A stretch of DNA of 64,000 nt from Rhizobium sp. NXC14 (GCF_002117485.1 NZ_CP021030.1:1987001-2051000); one strand, 5' to 3'; positions 22,548 to 33,066 are shown, counted from the stretch's first letter. Numbers and translations: made by a program. The notes: generated by a model from the letters alone, not told the origin.

Positions 22548-24317
22548 TCAATGCCCCGTCAGTTGCGCGACTTTCCTGACATGGCTGACGGCTGCGGCGC
22601 CGCCTGATGTCTGGGTGAAGAGGTGGAGCGTTTCTTCTTCGTCATCGGCGACGGGCGTCAGAGCCCGATCCATATAGGTCTTCGACTTGGCATCCCGTGA
22701 AATCAGGAAGGCCGAAATCGTCAGTCCGATAATCGTGCCGGCGAGCGAGGCATGTTTGCGGAAGGTGTCCCAGGCAAAACGCGGCCAAAAGACGAGCGGA
22801 TGTTCGCGCGGGAGTTCCGGACGCCGCTCCGACGGCGTCTTCAGGCGCAAGAGGCCGCTCTGCAGCGGATGCACATTTTCCAGCGGCACCGTGGTTGCAA
22901 AGGAGACGAGAACCTTGACGAGCCTTGCGAGCGGCACACCGGTCGCCACGGCGCGGCGCAGCAGCGTCTTCATATGATGGGGCGAATAATAGAGCGACCA
23001 GGCCTCATGGTAGATGTCTTCCCATTCCTGCTTGCTCATCTTGGGATGGGAAGTGCAGACATGCTCGACATCGTAGATGTTGAGATCATCATTCATCTCG
23101 ACGCCCTTCTTCCACAGAACTTGATGGTCCTCGGAGCCGGGAAGCGGGGTCAGGATGAAGAACTCGATGACATCGAGCGGCAGCTCTTCCTGGATGATGG
23201 CGATGTCGCGGCGGATCGATTCCGGCGTGTCGGCGGGGAAGCCCAGGATATAGCCGGCGAGCGTCATGATGCCCTGCGCCTTCCAGGCGAGCAGCATCTT
23301 GCGATATTCGGTGATCTTGTTCTGGTTTTTCTTTGCGGCAGTCAGATTATCCGGATTGACGTTTTCGAGGCCGATGAAGACACGGGTGACGCCGGCGCGC
23401 TTGGATTTTTCAATGAAATTGGGGATCTTGTGGCAGAGCGTATCGACCTGGATCATCAGGCCGAGCGGAATGCCATCCCGCTCCTTGAGCTCGATCAGCC
23501 GGTCGAAGATCGCTTCCCAATCCTTGTTTCGGGCGAAATTATCGTCGGTGATGAAGAACTTGTGGATGCCCTGCGCCCAGTTCATCCGCACGAGCTTTTC
23601 GACGTCGTCGGCCGAGCGGAAACGCGATTTTCGGCCCTGCACGTTGATGATGGTGCAGAAGGAGCACTGGTAGGGACAGCCGCGTCCGGCATCGAAGCTG
23701 GTGCTGAGGCCGAGCGTGCGCTGGATATTGTCCTTCGGCAGGAAAGGAACCGGCGTGCCGCCGATGCCTGGAAGGTCGTTCATGAAATTATAGAGGGGCT
23801 TCAGCTCGCCGGCGGCGGCATCGCGCAGCACCATGTCGAGCCGCCCCTCGCCCTCGCCGGCGAACATCGAGATGCCCATATCGCGGCAGGCATCGAGCCC
23901 AACCGCTGTGCCGTCAAGCATCGACAGGCAGCCGGACACATGAAAGCCGCCCATTGAGACCGGCAGGCCGGCATTGCGGAAGGGCCGGGCAATGTCGAGG
24001 GCGCGCGGATATTGGTTGGACTGGACGCCGACCAGCGCGACCATGCCGAAATTGCCGTGGCGCTTGAACTGGGCGAGCAGCCCGGCAAAATCGATCCGTG
24101 TATTGGTTTCATCGATCACGGTAATGTCGATCGCGGTATCCGACCCGAGCACCTTGCGCTCGGCGCATTCGGCAGCGATGCCGTAGAGCGCCGCGAGCGA
24201 ATTGGAAGGGATCATCGCCCGCCACCAGCGGATGACGTAGCCGTCATCGTCATAATGCGACGGCTTGATCAAGATGAGCTGAAAACGTCTGCGCGCGGTT
24301 TCCGAAGCATGGGACAA
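22548..24317 (-). CDS. B12-binding-domain radical SAM protein
   Basis: 589 residues. An N-terminal cobalamin-binding-like Rossmann region (about 1-170, with VSMGGFHVSGC) is followed by a radical SAM core with the cluster motif CPYQCSFC (C-x3-C-x2-C) at about 215 and a TIM-barrel body with GFPADTPESIRRDI. The C-terminus has a hydrophobic segment (SLAGTIIGLTISAFLI) that may anchor it at the membrane. Such proteins do methylations or other radical chemistry on lipids or natural products. The substrate cannot be read from sequence. Confidence 0.88.
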   Translation of the reverse strand: MSHASETARRRFQLILIKPSHYDDDGYVIRWWRAMIPSNSLAALYGIAAECAERKVLGSDTAIDITVIDETNTRIDFAGLLAQFKRHGNFGMVALVGVQSNQYPRALDIARPFRNAGLPVSMGGFHVSGCLSMLDGTAVGLDACRDMGISMFAGEGEGRLDMVLRDAAAGELKPLYNFMNDLPGIGGTPVPFLPKDNIQRTLGLSTSFDAGRGCPYQCSFCTIINVQGRKSRFRSADDVEKLVRMNWAQGIHKFFITDDNFARNKDWEAIFDRLIELKERDGIPLGLMIQVDTLCHKIPNFIEKSKRAGVTRVFIGLENVNPDNLTAAKKNQNKITEYRKMLLAWKAQGIMTLAGYILGFPADTPESIRRDIAIIQEELPLDVIEFFILTPLPGSEDHQVLWKKGVEMNDDLNIYDVEHVCTSHPKMSKQEWEDIYHEAWSLYYSPHHMKTLLRRAVATGVPLARLVKVLVSFATTVPLENVHPLQSGLLRLKTPSERRPELPREHPLVFWPRFAWDTFRKHASLAGTIIGLTISAFLISRDAKSKTYMDRALTPVADDEEETLHLFTQTSGGAAAVSHVRKVAQLTGH

Positions 24318-24476
24318 GAGTATCTATCCTTCTCTAGAAACGTCTACCCGGAGGCAAAAGGGAGTTGAAGGCACAAATCAGGCACGGCGTGTCGATGTGA
24401 TTGATCAGGGTTCAAACTAGGGCGTAAAAACAGGAAACTGCGCGCAGAAGTTTCGCGCAGCGCATCTCTCAATATA

Positions 24477-25280
24477 CTACGCGATATCGAGCAGCAATGC
24501 GCGGTGGTCGGAGACCTCGGGTGCCTCGACCACCTCGAACCTGGCAACCTCCACGTCAGGCGTAACCAGCATGTAGTCCGCGAAGCGGCCCTGCTTCAGA
24601 TAGTAGGAGGTTCGCGTGTCGACAAGGCCGTTTCCGGTGACGAGATCGGAAAGGCCCGACCGGGCAAGGATGCGAAAGGTCGCGCTGTCGGGCAGCACAT
24701 TGAAGTCACCGCAGACCACGAGCCCTTCGTCGCCGGGCCAGATCCGCCCGATGAGGTCGGCCAATGCCAGCGCCTGCTGTTCGCGCTGCGCCGTATCGCC
24801 CTTGCCGGCGGGATCGCGCAGGCCATGCATATGGGCGATGGTCACCGCGCGGCCGTGCGCATGGCTGAAGAGGCGAATGCAATGGGCGTTGCGCGGTCTG
24901 GGATGTTCACCCCAGCCATCGGCGGAAAAACTGCCATGCACGAAGTCCTGCGACTGGGCGATGATGGAATGTGATTTGCGGACGAAGGTCGCCAACCCGA
25001 ATTCCGCGACAATGGCGGCGTCGCCATTGAAAAGCTCACCTCGCGATGTCGGGCAGAAGAAGGCGTCGTGGCCGGGCAGGGCGGCGCTGATTTCCTGAAA
25101 CAGATTGACACGTTGCGGCAGTTCCAGCCCCGCATCCCGGTATATCGACCATCCGCCATCCGCATTCGGCGCCCGCAGCACCTCCTGCAGGGACAGCACA
25201 TCAGGGTCAGCCTGCTTGACATAGGCGATCAGGGCCTCGTGCAGTCGGCCGCCCCATGCATTCAGCGAAATGATGCGCAA
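24477..25280 (-). CDS. Endonuclease/exonuclease/phosphatase family hydrolase
   Basis: 267 residues. Family motifs are in order: MRIISLNAWG (metal site Asn), LSLQEV (Glu), GDFNV near residue 190 and SDHRALLLDI at the end (catalytic His). This fold covers AP-endonuclease-like, sphingomyelinase-like and inositol phosphatase enzymes with Mg-dependent phosphoester cleavage. No signal peptide is visible, so it should be cytoplasmic. It lies 53 bases downstream of sthA on the same strand and may be read with it. Confidence 0.88.
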   Translation of the reverse strand: MRIISLNAWGGRLHEALIAYVKQADPDVLSLQEVLRAPNADGGWSIYRDAGLELPQRVNLFQEISAALPGHDAFFCPTSRGELFNGDAAIVAEFGLATFVRKSHSIIAQSQDFVHGSFSADGWGEHPRPRNAHCIRLFSHAHGRAVTIAHMHGLRDPAGKGDTAQREQQALALADLIGRIWPGDEGLVVCGDFNVLPDSATFRILARSGLSDLVTGNGLVDTRTSYYLKQGRFADYMLVTPDVEVARFEVVEAPEVSDHRALLLDIA

Positions 25281-25333
25281 GCTCTCGGCTCCATCTTAGC
25301 TGGCGGAATCAGATGGGCGCTGCCGTCGGGCCT

Positions 25334-26740
25334 TCAGAGTTCCGACTTGATGTCACCCATCCGGTTCCAGGCGTCGAGGCCGGCGATCTTGTAGGCTTCG
25401 GCGAGCGTCGGATAGTTGAAGGTGTTTTCGACGAAATATTCGACCGTGCCTTTCAGATTGAGCACCGCCTGACCGATGTGCACCAGCTCGGTGGCGCCCT
25501 CGCCGACGATATGCACGCCGAGCAGTCGGCGGGTCTTCAGCGAGAAGATCAGCTTCAGAAGCCCGGTATCGAGGCCCATGATATGGCCGCGCGAGGTTTC
25601 GCGGAAGCGGGCAATGCCGCATTCATAGGCGATGCCGCGCTCCTTCATTTCCTCTTCGGTCAAACCGCAGGTCGAGATCTCCGGCACCGCATAGATGCCG
25701 TATGGGAAATATTTCTGCGGCTCCTTGGCGACCGCGCCGATTGCCACACGCGCGGCGATGCGGCCTTGTTCCATCGAGGTCGAGGCAAGGCTCGGAAAGC
25801 CGACCACGTCGCCGGCGGCGTAGACGTTGGCAACCGATGTCTGGAAGGTCTCGGGATTGACCTTCAGGCGGCCACGGCTGTCAGCCTCCAGTCCGATGGC
25901 CGGAAGGTTCAGCGCGTCGGTCGCTCCCATGCGTCCGGCGGCAAAGAGCACCATGTCGGTCACAAGATGACGGCCGTTGTCGAGCATCAGCTGGACCTTG
26001 CCGCTATCCAGCCGTTCGACCTTCTCGGCCTTCGTGCCCAGCAGCAGCTTCATATTGCGGTCACGCAGCTGATAGGTGAAATCCTCGACGATTTCCTTGT
26101 CGATGAAGTCGAGCATTGTCGACTTCGGATCGATCACCGTCACGGCAGTATCAAGCGCCGAGAAGATCGTCGCATATTCGATGCCAATAACGCCGGCGCC
26201 GATGACGACCATGGTCCGCGGCAGCTCTTCGATATCAAGCAGTTCGTCGCTGTCGAGCACTGTCTTGCCATCGAATGGCATGTAGTCCGGGCGGAAAGGC
26301 TTCGTGCCAACGGCAAGCAGAATGCTGGCGCCGCTCACCGTCAGCGCTTCGCCGTCATCCTTGATGACCTGCAAGGTGGTGGAATCGATAAAACTTGCCT
26401 TGCCGCGCATATGGTGGACACGGTTGCGGGCGAACTGATGCTCGAGCACTTCCACTTCATGGTTGAGGGTAATCAGCAGGCGGCGACGCAGGTCTTCCGC
26501 ACTGATCTCCTGTTTGACGCGGTAGGATCGCCCATAGAAGCCGCGCTCGCGCCAGCCGGAGAGATTGAGCGCGGTCTCGCGCAGCGTCTTCGAAGGGATG
26601 GTGCCGGTATGGACGGACACGCCGCCGACGCGCTTGCCCTGTTCGATGACAAGCACTTTCTTGCCGAGTTTCGCAGCCTGGATCGCGCCGCGGCGCCCTG
26701 CGGGACCGCTACCCACCACAACGAGATCGTACTGAAACAT
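25334..26740 (-). CDS. sthA: Soluble pyridine nucleotide transhydrogenase (Si-specific)
   Basis: 468 residues, the usual length. The FAD-binding motif GSGPAGRRGA is at the N-terminus, then the SthA-type segment GTIPSKTLRE. The redox-active disulfide of related disulfide reductases is absent: the place of the first Cys is Ser in GGVSVHTGTIPSK. A central NAD-binding motif (VVIGAGVIGIEYA) and a C-terminal dimer domain follow. The enzyme equilibrates NADPH and NADH in the cytosol. A stop just downstream leaves 53 bases to the EEP hydrolase gene. Confidence 0.95.
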   Translation of the reverse strand: MFQYDLVVVGSGPAGRRGAIQAAKLGKKVLVIEQGKRVGGVSVHTGTIPSKTLRETALNLSGWRERGFYGRSYRVKQEISAEDLRRRLLITLNHEVEVLEHQFARNRVHHMRGKASFIDSTTLQVIKDDGEALTVSGASILLAVGTKPFRPDYMPFDGKTVLDSDELLDIEELPRTMVVIGAGVIGIEYATIFSALDTAVTVIDPKSTMLDFIDKEIVEDFTYQLRDRNMKLLLGTKAEKVERLDSGKVQLMLDNGRHLVTDMVLFAAGRMGATDALNLPAIGLEADSRGRLKVNPETFQTSVANVYAAGDVVGFPSLASTSMEQGRIAARVAIGAVAKEPQKYFPYGIYAVPEISTCGLTEEEMKERGIAYECGIARFRETSRGHIMGLDTGLLKLIFSLKTRRLLGVHIVGEGATELVHIGQAVLNLKGTVEYFVENTFNYPTLAEAYKIAGLDAWNRMGDIKSEL

Positions 26741-26857
26741 CCTCTAGCCTCGGATTGGAAATGGAATCATTTGCGACAAAAATGTCGCTCTTCTATCGGT
26801 AGCCGGTCAATGTTACAGATTGTTTTACGGCTGCCGTTTCAGGCGGACCTGTGCTTT

Positions 26858-26989
26858 TCAGATCAGCTTCAGCCCTTTCAAGCTCACATGGCCGTCCTTG
26901 CCGATGATGATGTGGTCGTGGACAGTGATATCAAGTGTCTTCGCCGCGTCGATGATCACCTTCGTCATATCGATGTCAGCGCGCGACGG
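26858..26989 (-). pseudogene. Remnant copy of the radC 3' end
   Basis: The - strand encodes [20 protein letters not shown] and continues to KGLKLI and a stop, a close but not identical copy of the last 42 residues of RadC at 29867. Most differences are synonymous or conservative, so this is a diverged copy rather than a recent duplication. It begins exactly where the stop codon of the FMN dehydrogenase gene is reached, marking one end of an inserted 2.9-kb block. Confidence 0.85.
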
Positions 26990-26993
26990 TTGT

Positions 26994-28181
26994 TCATACG
27001 CGAGTGATGTAGTCCGTGGAAATAGCGCTCACCCCGGTGACCCCGAGCAGCGCCATGTTGCTATGCAGTTCCGTCTTCAGGATATCCGCCGCCCTGAGCA
27101 CGCCCGGTAGCCCCGCGACGGCTGCAGCATAAAGGAACGGCCTGCCCACGAACACGAAACAGGCGCCAAGCGCGAGGGCCTTTATGATATCCGTTCCACG
27201 CCGGATGCCGCCGTCGATCATGACGGCAATGCTGTCTCCGACACGTGCAGCAACCTCCGGGAGGACCTGAAGGGGAGATGCGGTGCCGTCGAGCTGGCGG
27301 CCGCCGTGATTGGAGATGATCACGCCATCCGCTCCGGTATCTGCAGCCCGTGCCGCGTCTTCAGGATGCATGATCCCCTTGACCACGAGCTTGCCGGACC
27401 ACCGCTTGCGTATCCGCTCCAAGTGGCTCCAATTGAGATGGTCACGCTTGCCGAAATCGCGCGTGACGTTCGAGGAGATGATCGGCGCGCCTCTTGTGGC
27501 ATAGGAATTCTCAAAATGCGGAATGCCGTGCCGGACGATCGTGCGCAGGAATGTGCCGGTTGTCCAGCGGGGATGCGAGACGCCCTGCCATGCCAAGCGG
27601 AGCCCGGGACGCAAAGGTGTCGAAAAGCCCGCCCTTACATTATTTTCCCGATTGGGCAGCGTGGCGGTATCCACGGTCAGCAGAAGGGTGGTGAGGCCGG
27701 CCGCGGCGACCCGATCGATGAGAGCGTCGATGCGGTCGGGTTCGCCGGGGAGATAGGCCTGAAACCATGCTTGTGGCGAAACCGCCGCGATCTCTTCAAG
27801 GGGGATGAGTGACGAACCGCTTATAATCATCGGGATTCCCGATTGGTCCGCTCCTTGCGCGAGCACAATGTCCCCCCGGTAGGCCATCAGCGCGCTGATC
27901 CCCATCGGCGCAATGCCGAACGGTGCGGCATAGGTTTTGCCGAAGAGGCTCGTCTCAGTGCCGCGCCCCGAGACGTCCCGAAGTACACGAGGCCGAAAGG
28001 CATAGGCCTTGAAGGCCTCTGCGTTATGCCGCAGCGACGCATTGGTCTCGGTCGCGCCGGCGATATAACCGAACAGGGGCTTCGGCAGATGCCGCCGTGC
28101 CCTCATTTCAAAGTCATCGAGGCAGAGCGCATCGCGGCAGAGCCGGGTCGATCGATCAGTGTTACCGCTGGAGATCGTCAT
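26994..28181 (-). CDS. FMN-dependent alpha-hydroxy-acid (L-lactate-type) dehydrogenase
   Basis: 395 residues. Family features are in order: substrate/FMN contacts [50 protein letters not shown] and the catalytic His in [11 protein letters not shown], then FMN-phosphate-binding [11 protein letters not shown]. Members are LldD, mandelate dehydrogenase or glycolate oxidase; the precise substrate is not clear. The C-terminus ends right at the radC remnant. It lies within the block bounded by two radC 3' ends, so it may have been acquired. Confidence 0.9.
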   Translation of the reverse strand: MTISSGNTDRSTRLCRDALCLDDFEMRARRHLPKPLFGYIAGATETNASLRHNAEAFKAYAFRPRVLRDVSGRGTETSLFGKTYAAPFGIAPMGISALMAYRGDIVLAQGADQSGIPMIISGSSLIPLEEIAAVSPQAWFQAYLPGEPDRIDALIDRVAAAGLTTLLLTVDTATLPNRENNVRAGFSTPLRPGLRLAWQGVSHPRWTTGTFLRTIVRHGIPHFENSYATRGAPIISSNVTRDFGKRDHLNWSHLERIRKRWSGKLVVKGIMHPEDAARAADTGADGVIISNHGGRQLDGTASPLQVLPEVAARVGDSIAVMIDGGIRRGTDIIKALALGACFVFVGRPFLYAAAVAGLPGVLRAADILKTELHSNMALLGVTGVSAISTDYITRV

Positions 28182-28440
28182 GAAGCTTTATCATCTCGGC
28201 ATTTGCGGGCGGGTATTATTCAGAGTGGCGGCGCAGGATTGCATAGAATCCGCGCCGGCGACCGCTGTCAACTGAACCTTTCCGCAGTCTTCGCTTGCCT
28301 CAGATGCTTGCCTGCGACCTCCGCGTCGAACGGCAGATTGAGCGTCAGCAGCTGCCGCCGGGAAGAAGCAGCAGAGCGCCGCTGATCGGACCGCCGGTCC
28401 AGCGCGCGCTCGGCCGCGACCTTTCCGTGCAGGAATGTCG

Positions 28441-29802
28441 CTAATTATCCGTCAATAGAGTAAACCGACGTCTGTCGCTCCGCTCGCGCGCCAACTGCCC
28501 CGCCGCTGCGCAGAGATCGGGCGCATAGAGCTGGCAAGTTTTTCGCTTTTCGATTCCCCTATCAATCAGATCCAGAAGTCGTGCAGGTGCGATGTCGGGC
28601 GGCGCGGCAATGCGACCGGTGACGACGTGTTTTTCCATTTTCTCATGATCGGCGTGATCGATGTCGGGGTTGCGCCAGCAATTTGCGCACATGATCCTAA
28701 AGTTTTCGGTGTGTGAATAGATAATGGCGTCCTCGTCCAATTCCCCGCTTAGATCGATCAGTTGCCCTGCTGTCTCTTGCGTGCCCGCGAAAGCAAAAAA
28801 CTGGTAGTTCCGGCGCACAAGCGTTGCCAGATGCGGGAAGACCGGGACCTCTTGTTCACCGTAGGTATGATACGTAATCGGAGCGCCGTCCATGAGGACG
28901 ACATCGCCATAGTCGACGCCGAGACTGCCGAACAGTACGCTGCGAATAATGCCATGACATGGACTTAAACGCTCGATCCATACGGTCTCCTCCTCCCCTG
29001 GATCATCTGAGTCCGCCGTCCGCTCAGCAAGAGGCCGCTGGGCAAGTCTCACCTTGCAGGCCGCATACCCGCCTTCCGGTAACCCGAACCGCCCAAGCTC
29101 GATCTTCTGACCCATCCGCTTCCACACGTCCAAAGCGGTCTCGGCGTCCCCTGCGCCCGTGGCGCAGATTCCAAGGTTCCACTCGGTGCTGTCGATAACC
29201 TCCCGCTGCAAGCTTGCAGCAGCCAGGCCCGCCGCTACGCCTTCTGCGAATCTGCCCCGCGTCTTGTAGAAAAGGCCCAAATTGTATTGATGCGCGCTGT
29301 TCCGTGGATCGATTTCCGTCAGTTTCCGGAGACTGTTCTCGGCGATTGCATCCGTCTGGCGTGCCATCATTCGCGCCGACGTGGCGAGCCCGCGCAGTAT
29401 CTGCTCCTGTTCAGGCCGCCCGTCATGAAGCTTGGCTAAGCGGTCCAGCGTCGCGACCATCGACTTAAATATCGGGTGTTCCGGCGGTGGCGCGTTCAGA
29501 TCATCGATGTCGCGGACGGATTCCAGGCATAGTCCGATCGCCGAAAGGATATCGATATTGTCTTCATGGGCATCTGCGATCTCGGAAAGAACGTCTGTTG
29601 CGTCTTCTCTTGTGAGGCTTTGTTGGTCAACTATCCATAACAATGCCATCGCGGCCTCAGTCTGGTGACGCTGGGCTTTTCGAAATGGTTGGATCTTCTG
29701 CCATGCCGCCGACGTGCGGCCCGCCTGTCCTTCTGCAACGACGTCACGCGCTATCGCGTCGATCTCATCGGAAGTGAGAACCGCATTGGGACCATTCGAC
29801 AT
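28441..29802 (-). CDS. Tetratricopeptide-repeat protein, unknown role
   Basis: 453 residues from the ATG at 29802 (GGAGACGAC before it); an earlier ATG at 29856 is less well placed. Helical repeats (for example NSAHQYNLGLFYKTRGRFAE and TEWNLGICATGAGDAETALD) are TPR-like over residues about 130-250. The C-terminal part has a Cys/His-containing section (FRIMCANCWRNPDIDHADHE). The gene sits between the alpha-hydroxy-acid dehydrogenase and radC inside the duplicated-end block. I do not recognise a named family; a protein-protein scaffold is likely. Confidence 0.7.
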   Translation of the reverse strand: MSNGPNAVLTSDEIDAIARDVVAEGQAGRTSAAWQKIQPFRKAQRHQTEAAMALLWIVDQQSLTREDATDVLSEIADAHEDNIDILSAIGLCLESVRDIDDLNAPPPEHPIFKSMVATLDRLAKLHDGRPEQEQILRGLATSARMMARQTDAIAENSLRKLTEIDPRNSAHQYNLGLFYKTRGRFAEGVAAGLAAASLQREVIDSTEWNLGICATGAGDAETALDVWKRMGQKIELGRFGLPEGGYAACKVRLAQRPLAERTADSDDPGEEETVWIERLSPCHGIIRSVLFGSLGVDYGDVVLMDGAPITYHTYGEQEVPVFPHLATLVRRNYQFFAFAGTQETAGQLIDLSGELDEDAIIYSHTENFRIMCANCWRNPDIDHADHEKMEKHVVTGRIAAPPDIAPARLLDLIDRGIEKRKTCQLYAPDLCAAAGQLARERSDRRRFTLLTDN

Positions 29803-29866
29803 GTCGTCTCCGTGGAGGGCTTCGGGGTGGGCGATGGTTACGTGGTCACGTCTCAAGGCGGCGGGA

Positions 29867-30691
29867 TCACATCAACTTCAGCCCCTTCAGGCTGACATGG
29901 CCGTCCTTGCCGATGATGATGTGGTCGTGGACGGTGATGTCGAGCGCTTTGGCTGCCTCGACGATCACCTTCGTCATGTCGATATCGGCGCGCGAGGGCG
30001 TCGGATCGCCGGAGGGGTGGTTGTGCACGAGGATGATCGCCGTCGCCGAAAGCTCAAGCGCGCGTTTGACCACCTCGCGCGGATAGACCGGCGTATGGTC
30101 GACCGTACCGCGGCCCTGCACCTCATCAGCGATCAGCACGTTGCGCTTGTCGAGGAAGAGAATGCGGAATTGTTCTCGTGTTTCATGCGCCATGGCGGCA
30201 TGGCAGTACTGAATGACCGAGGACCAGGAGGAGAGAACCTGCTTGCTTCTGATCTCGCTCTTCAGGGTCCGGTGAGCGACGGTGGCGATCAGTTTCAGGT
30301 CGAGGGCGACATTCTCGCCGACGCCCTTCACCTCCGTCAGTAGCGCCGCCGGCGCGCCAAAGACGCCGGCGAGAGAGCCGAATCGTTCGATGAGCCCCTT
30401 GGCGATCGGCTTGGTGTCGCGTCGCGGGATCAGCCGGAAGAGCAAGAGTTCGAGAATCTCGTAATCGGCAAGCGCCGTATCGCCCAGCTCGCGGAAGCGG
30501 TCACGCAGCCGCTCGCGATGGCCGTGATAATGTTCCGGCCCGGAGAGCGAGGCGGGTAGGGCGGTCCGGGCGTTCGGCGCGGCTGGTTTTTGCGACCGGC
30601 CGCCGAAGAACGAGCGTTCGTCGGCAACAGGCTCTTCAGTCTCGAAAGGCAGCTTGTCGTCGGAAGATGTCGCAACAGGCCGCTTCGCCAT
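29867..30691 (-). CDS. radC: RadC family JAB/MPN-domain protein
   Basis: 274 residues from ATG 30691, 7 bases after the map stop. A helix-hairpin-helix region ([16 protein letters not shown]...[10 protein letters not shown]) is followed by the JAB1/MPN domain with the metal site [16 protein letters not shown] (His-x-His and Asp). The family was linked to DNA repair, but the biochemical role remains unclear. This is the intact copy whose 3' end is echoed at 26858-26989. Co-directional and nearly contiguous with map, so probably one operon. Confidence 0.93.
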   Translation of the reverse strand: MAKRPVATSSDDKLPFETEEPVADERSFFGGRSQKPAAPNARTALPASLSGPEHYHGHRERLRDRFRELGDTALADYEILELLLFRLIPRRDTKPIAKGLIERFGSLAGVFGAPAALLTEVKGVGENVALDLKLIATVAHRTLKSEIRSKQVLSSWSSVIQYCHAAMAHETREQFRILFLDKRNVLIADEVQGRGTVDHTPVYPREVVKRALELSATAIILVHNHPSGDPTPSRADIDMTKVIVEAAKALDITVHDHIIIGKDGHVSLKGLKLM

Positions 30692-30698
30692 CAGATCG

Positions 30699-31535
30699 TC
30701 ACCTGGCAAGCGGCGGCAGTCCGGGCCGGTCGAGGCCACCCGGTGACAGCGTGAAGATTTCGCAGCCCTCGGCGGTGACGCCGACCGTGTGTTCATACTG
30801 CGCCGAAAGCGAGCGGTCGCGGGTCACGGCCGTCCAGCCGTCGGCGAGCACCTTTACATGCGGCCGGCCGAGATTGATCATCGGCTCGATGGTGAAGATC
30901 ATGCCTTCGCGCAGCTCCGGCCCTTCATTGGCGCGGCCATAATGCAGGATGTTCGGCGAGTCATGGAACAGCCGGCCGACGCCGTGGCCGCAGAAGTCGC
31001 GCACCACCGAACAGCGCTCGGCTTCCGCATAGGTCTGGATCGCCTCGCCGATCGCGCCGGTGCGGGCGCCGGGCCTGACGGCCGATATGCCGCGCATCAG
31101 GGATTCATAGGTGACTTCAAGCAGCCGCTCGGCTGCCCGCTTGATCGTGCCGACCGGATACATGCGGCTCGAATCGCCATGCCAGCCGTCGAGCACGAAG
31201 GTAACGTCGATATTGACGATATCGCCTTCGCGCAGCGGCTTGTCGTTAGGAATGCCGTGGCAGACGACGTGGTTGATCGAGGTGCAGGTGGATTTGGTGT
31301 AGCCGCGATAATTCAGCGTCGCAGGAAAGGCGCCGTGATCCATGCCGAAATCGAATACAAATCGGTCGATCTCGTCGGTAAGCAGGCCGGGCCTGACGAT
31401 ATCGGCGAGTGCATCGAGGCAGCGCGCGGTCAGCTGGCACGCCCTGCGCATCCCTTCGAATGCCTGCGCATCGTAAAGCCGGATGGCGCCCGTATTCTTC
31501 GGTGGCGCGGAGGAGGCTTCGATATAATTCACCAT
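30699..31535 (-). CDS. map: Methionine aminopeptidase type I
   Basis: 278 residues. The metal ligands of the pita-bread fold are present: His in [10 protein letters not shown], Asp in [20 protein letters not shown], His in [15 protein letters not shown], Glu in [11 protein letters not shown] and the final Glu in QYEHTVGVT. It removes the initiator methionine from nascent proteins. It is divergent from the TetR-type gene, and radC follows after 7 bases. Confidence 0.97.
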   Translation of the reverse strand: MVNYIEASSAPPKNTGAIRLYDAQAFEGMRRACQLTARCLDALADIVRPGLLTDEIDRFVFDFGMDHGAFPATLNYRGYTKSTCTSINHVVCHGIPNDKPLREGDIVNIDVTFVLDGWHGDSSRMYPVGTIKRAAERLLEVTYESLMRGISAVRPGARTGAIGEAIQTYAEAERCSVVRDFCGHGVGRLFHDSPNILHYGRANEGPELREGMIFTIEPMINLGRPHVKVLADGWTAVTRDRSLSAQYEHTVGVTAEGCEIFTLSPGGLDRPGLPPLAR

Positions 31536-31772
31536 TGCGGGGCCTTAGCGGAGATTGTTAGATTTGTTCATAATGCAGCTATGCCGGGTTCGTCCATCGC
31601 GATCAACCGTCGGGACGAGATTTCTGGAAGGTTTCGATCCGCCTTCAGCAGCCATTCGGCGCCGAATTCTGAGTGCCGCAGGAAATATCCACAATCTTCC
31701 CAAGGGGATAGGATTGATCGAATAGGGTCTCCCCGCTACTCACCGATTGGTGACAGTGGGGAAGGGTCGGTC

Positions 31773-32432
31773 GTGCTGAATGAAGCTGAAAATCTTGCTA
31801 ATTCGCCCGGGGTCCGCGCGGAGCCGGAACGGCGCGTGCGCGATCGCGGCGCCACCGAGCGCGCCATCCTTGCCGCCGCCAAGGGCCTGCTGGCGGAGGA
31901 GGGCTTCCAGAATTTCGGCATCAATGCGGTCGCCCGCCGCGCCGGCTGCGACAAGCAGCTGATCTACCGCTACTATGGCGGACTTGACGGTCTGGTCGAG
32001 GCGATCGGCGCGGATCTCGGCACGTGGGTGAGGGATCGCATTCCGGAAGATGCCGGCGGCATGTTCATGCTCACCTATGGCGATCTGATGGAGCGGCTGG
32101 CGCTTCTCCTGCTCGACGCCTTGAGAAATGATCCGCTAATGCGCCGCATCCTCGCCTGGGAAGTATCGGAAAATACCGAGCAGGTGAGGCGGCTGTCCGA
32201 GGCCCATTCGAAGGCTCTCGCCCTTTGGCTGGATCGCATGCGCGGTTCGCTGGCGCCGCCGAAGGGCGTGGATGCGGCAGCCGTCAATGCCGTCGTGATC
32301 GCGGCGATCCAGCACCTCGTGCTTTCCGGCGCAGCCGGCGGCCAGTGTGCAGGCCTGTCGCTGAAGACGTCGAAGGACTGGGAGAAGGCCGCGACGGCAT
32401 TGAAGCGTCTCGTGCGCGGCGTCTACGGTTGA
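31773..32432 (+). CDS. TetR family transcriptional regulator
   Basis: 219 residues from a GTG at 31773; the frame is open much further upstream but there overlaps map on the other strand. The N-terminal helix-turn-helix is clear: ATERAILAAAKGLLAEEGFQ then INAVARRAGCDKQLIYRYYG (about residues 28-70). The C-terminal ligand domain is helical. The target is unknown; the divergent map gene is separated by 237 bases that hold no other gene. Confidence 0.85.
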   Translation: MLNEAENLANSPGVRAEPERRVRDRGATERAILAAAKGLLAEEGFQNFGINAVARRAGCDKQLIYRYYGGLDGLVEAIGADLGTWVRDRIPEDAGGMFMLTYGDLMERLALLLLDALRNDPLMRRILAWEVSENTEQVRRLSEAHSKALALWLDRMRGSLAPPKGVDAAAVNAVVIAAIQHLVLSGAAGGQCAGLSLKTSKDWEKAATALKRLVRGVYG

Positions 32433-32530
32433 CACCCATTCATCCACAGGGAGGCGGCGCGGCGTTAACCTTAACGAATGGTTTACGTTGCGTGGGGCTA
32501 GTTAACCGGACAGTGTGGCGGGGAGCAGAG

Positions 32531-32737
32531 ATGATACGAGTGAGAACCTGCGAGTTGACGCCCATGGGAAGCAAGATCGCCAAAGCCGCAATTCTGGTGA
32601 CGGCAATGATGTTCTTCGCAATCCTGGCGCTCGATATCGCAATTCCCGCGCTGGTGCTTTGCATCATGGCGTTGTCGACGTGGTTGGTTTCCCTCGATCT
32701 GCCCATCGCCCGCAAGCAGGGAGGAGAAGCCGCATGA
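32531..32737 (+). CDS. Small membrane protein, conserved in rhizobia by appearance
   Basis: 68 residues from the ATG at 32531 (GGGAGCAGAG before it). Two closely spaced hydrophobic segments (AAILVTAMMFFAILALDIAI and PALVLCIMALSTWLVSL) make a helical hairpin in the membrane, with a short basic C-terminal tail. The stop overlaps the next ATG (ATGA), indicating coupling with the gene at 32734. Function unknown. Confidence 0.6.
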   Translation: MIRVRTCELTPMGSKIAKAAILVTAMMFFAILALDIAIPALVLCIMALSTWLVSLDLPIARKQGGEAA

Positions 32738-33066
32738 AGTGGTTTCTAGTCTTCTGGGCCGGTCCTATCGTCTTTCTGGGCGCATGGTACTGGCTCTCCT
32801 ATTACGACATGAATTTCGGCATCTTCATGCTGACACGGCAGGTCCATGACCTGACTTTCGCGATTTATGGCGAAGCCCTCGGCATTCCGCCGGAAACCAT
32901 TCCGCCGCTCGTTGCTCGCGCCATTGCGGTGGACAGTCTCATCGTCTTCGCCATCCTCGGCTTCAGAAAGCGGAAGTTGATCGCTGCCTGGTGGAAGGCG
33001 CGTCAGGCGCTGGATTCGTCTCCCGCAGACCTTGCGAGCGAGGACAGCCTGTCGAGGGCCCCCTGA
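32734..33066 (+). CDS. DUF6105-like membrane protein
   Basis: 110 residues from the ATG at 32734 (GGAGGAGAAGCC before it). The sequence [20 protein letters not shown] with [20 protein letters not shown] and a second membrane helix ([17 protein letters not shown]) resembles a small rhizobial membrane protein family that I recall as DUF6105. The 3' end overlaps ruvX on the other strand by 64 bases. Function unknown. Confidence 0.65.
   Translation: MKWFLVFWAGPIVFLGAWYWLSYYDMNFGIFMLTRQVHDLTFAIYGEALGIPPETIPPLVARAIAVDSLIVFAILGFRKRKLIAAWWKARQALDSSPADLASEDSLSRAP

Noticed and set aside
25313..27007. 564-residue + strand open frame opposite sthA
   Set aside because: Antisense shadow; sthA on the other strand has all family motifs.
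30789..31772. Upstream extension of the TetR-type frame
   Set aside because: It runs antisense through map and has no family similarity; the helix-turn-helix begins after GTG 31773.
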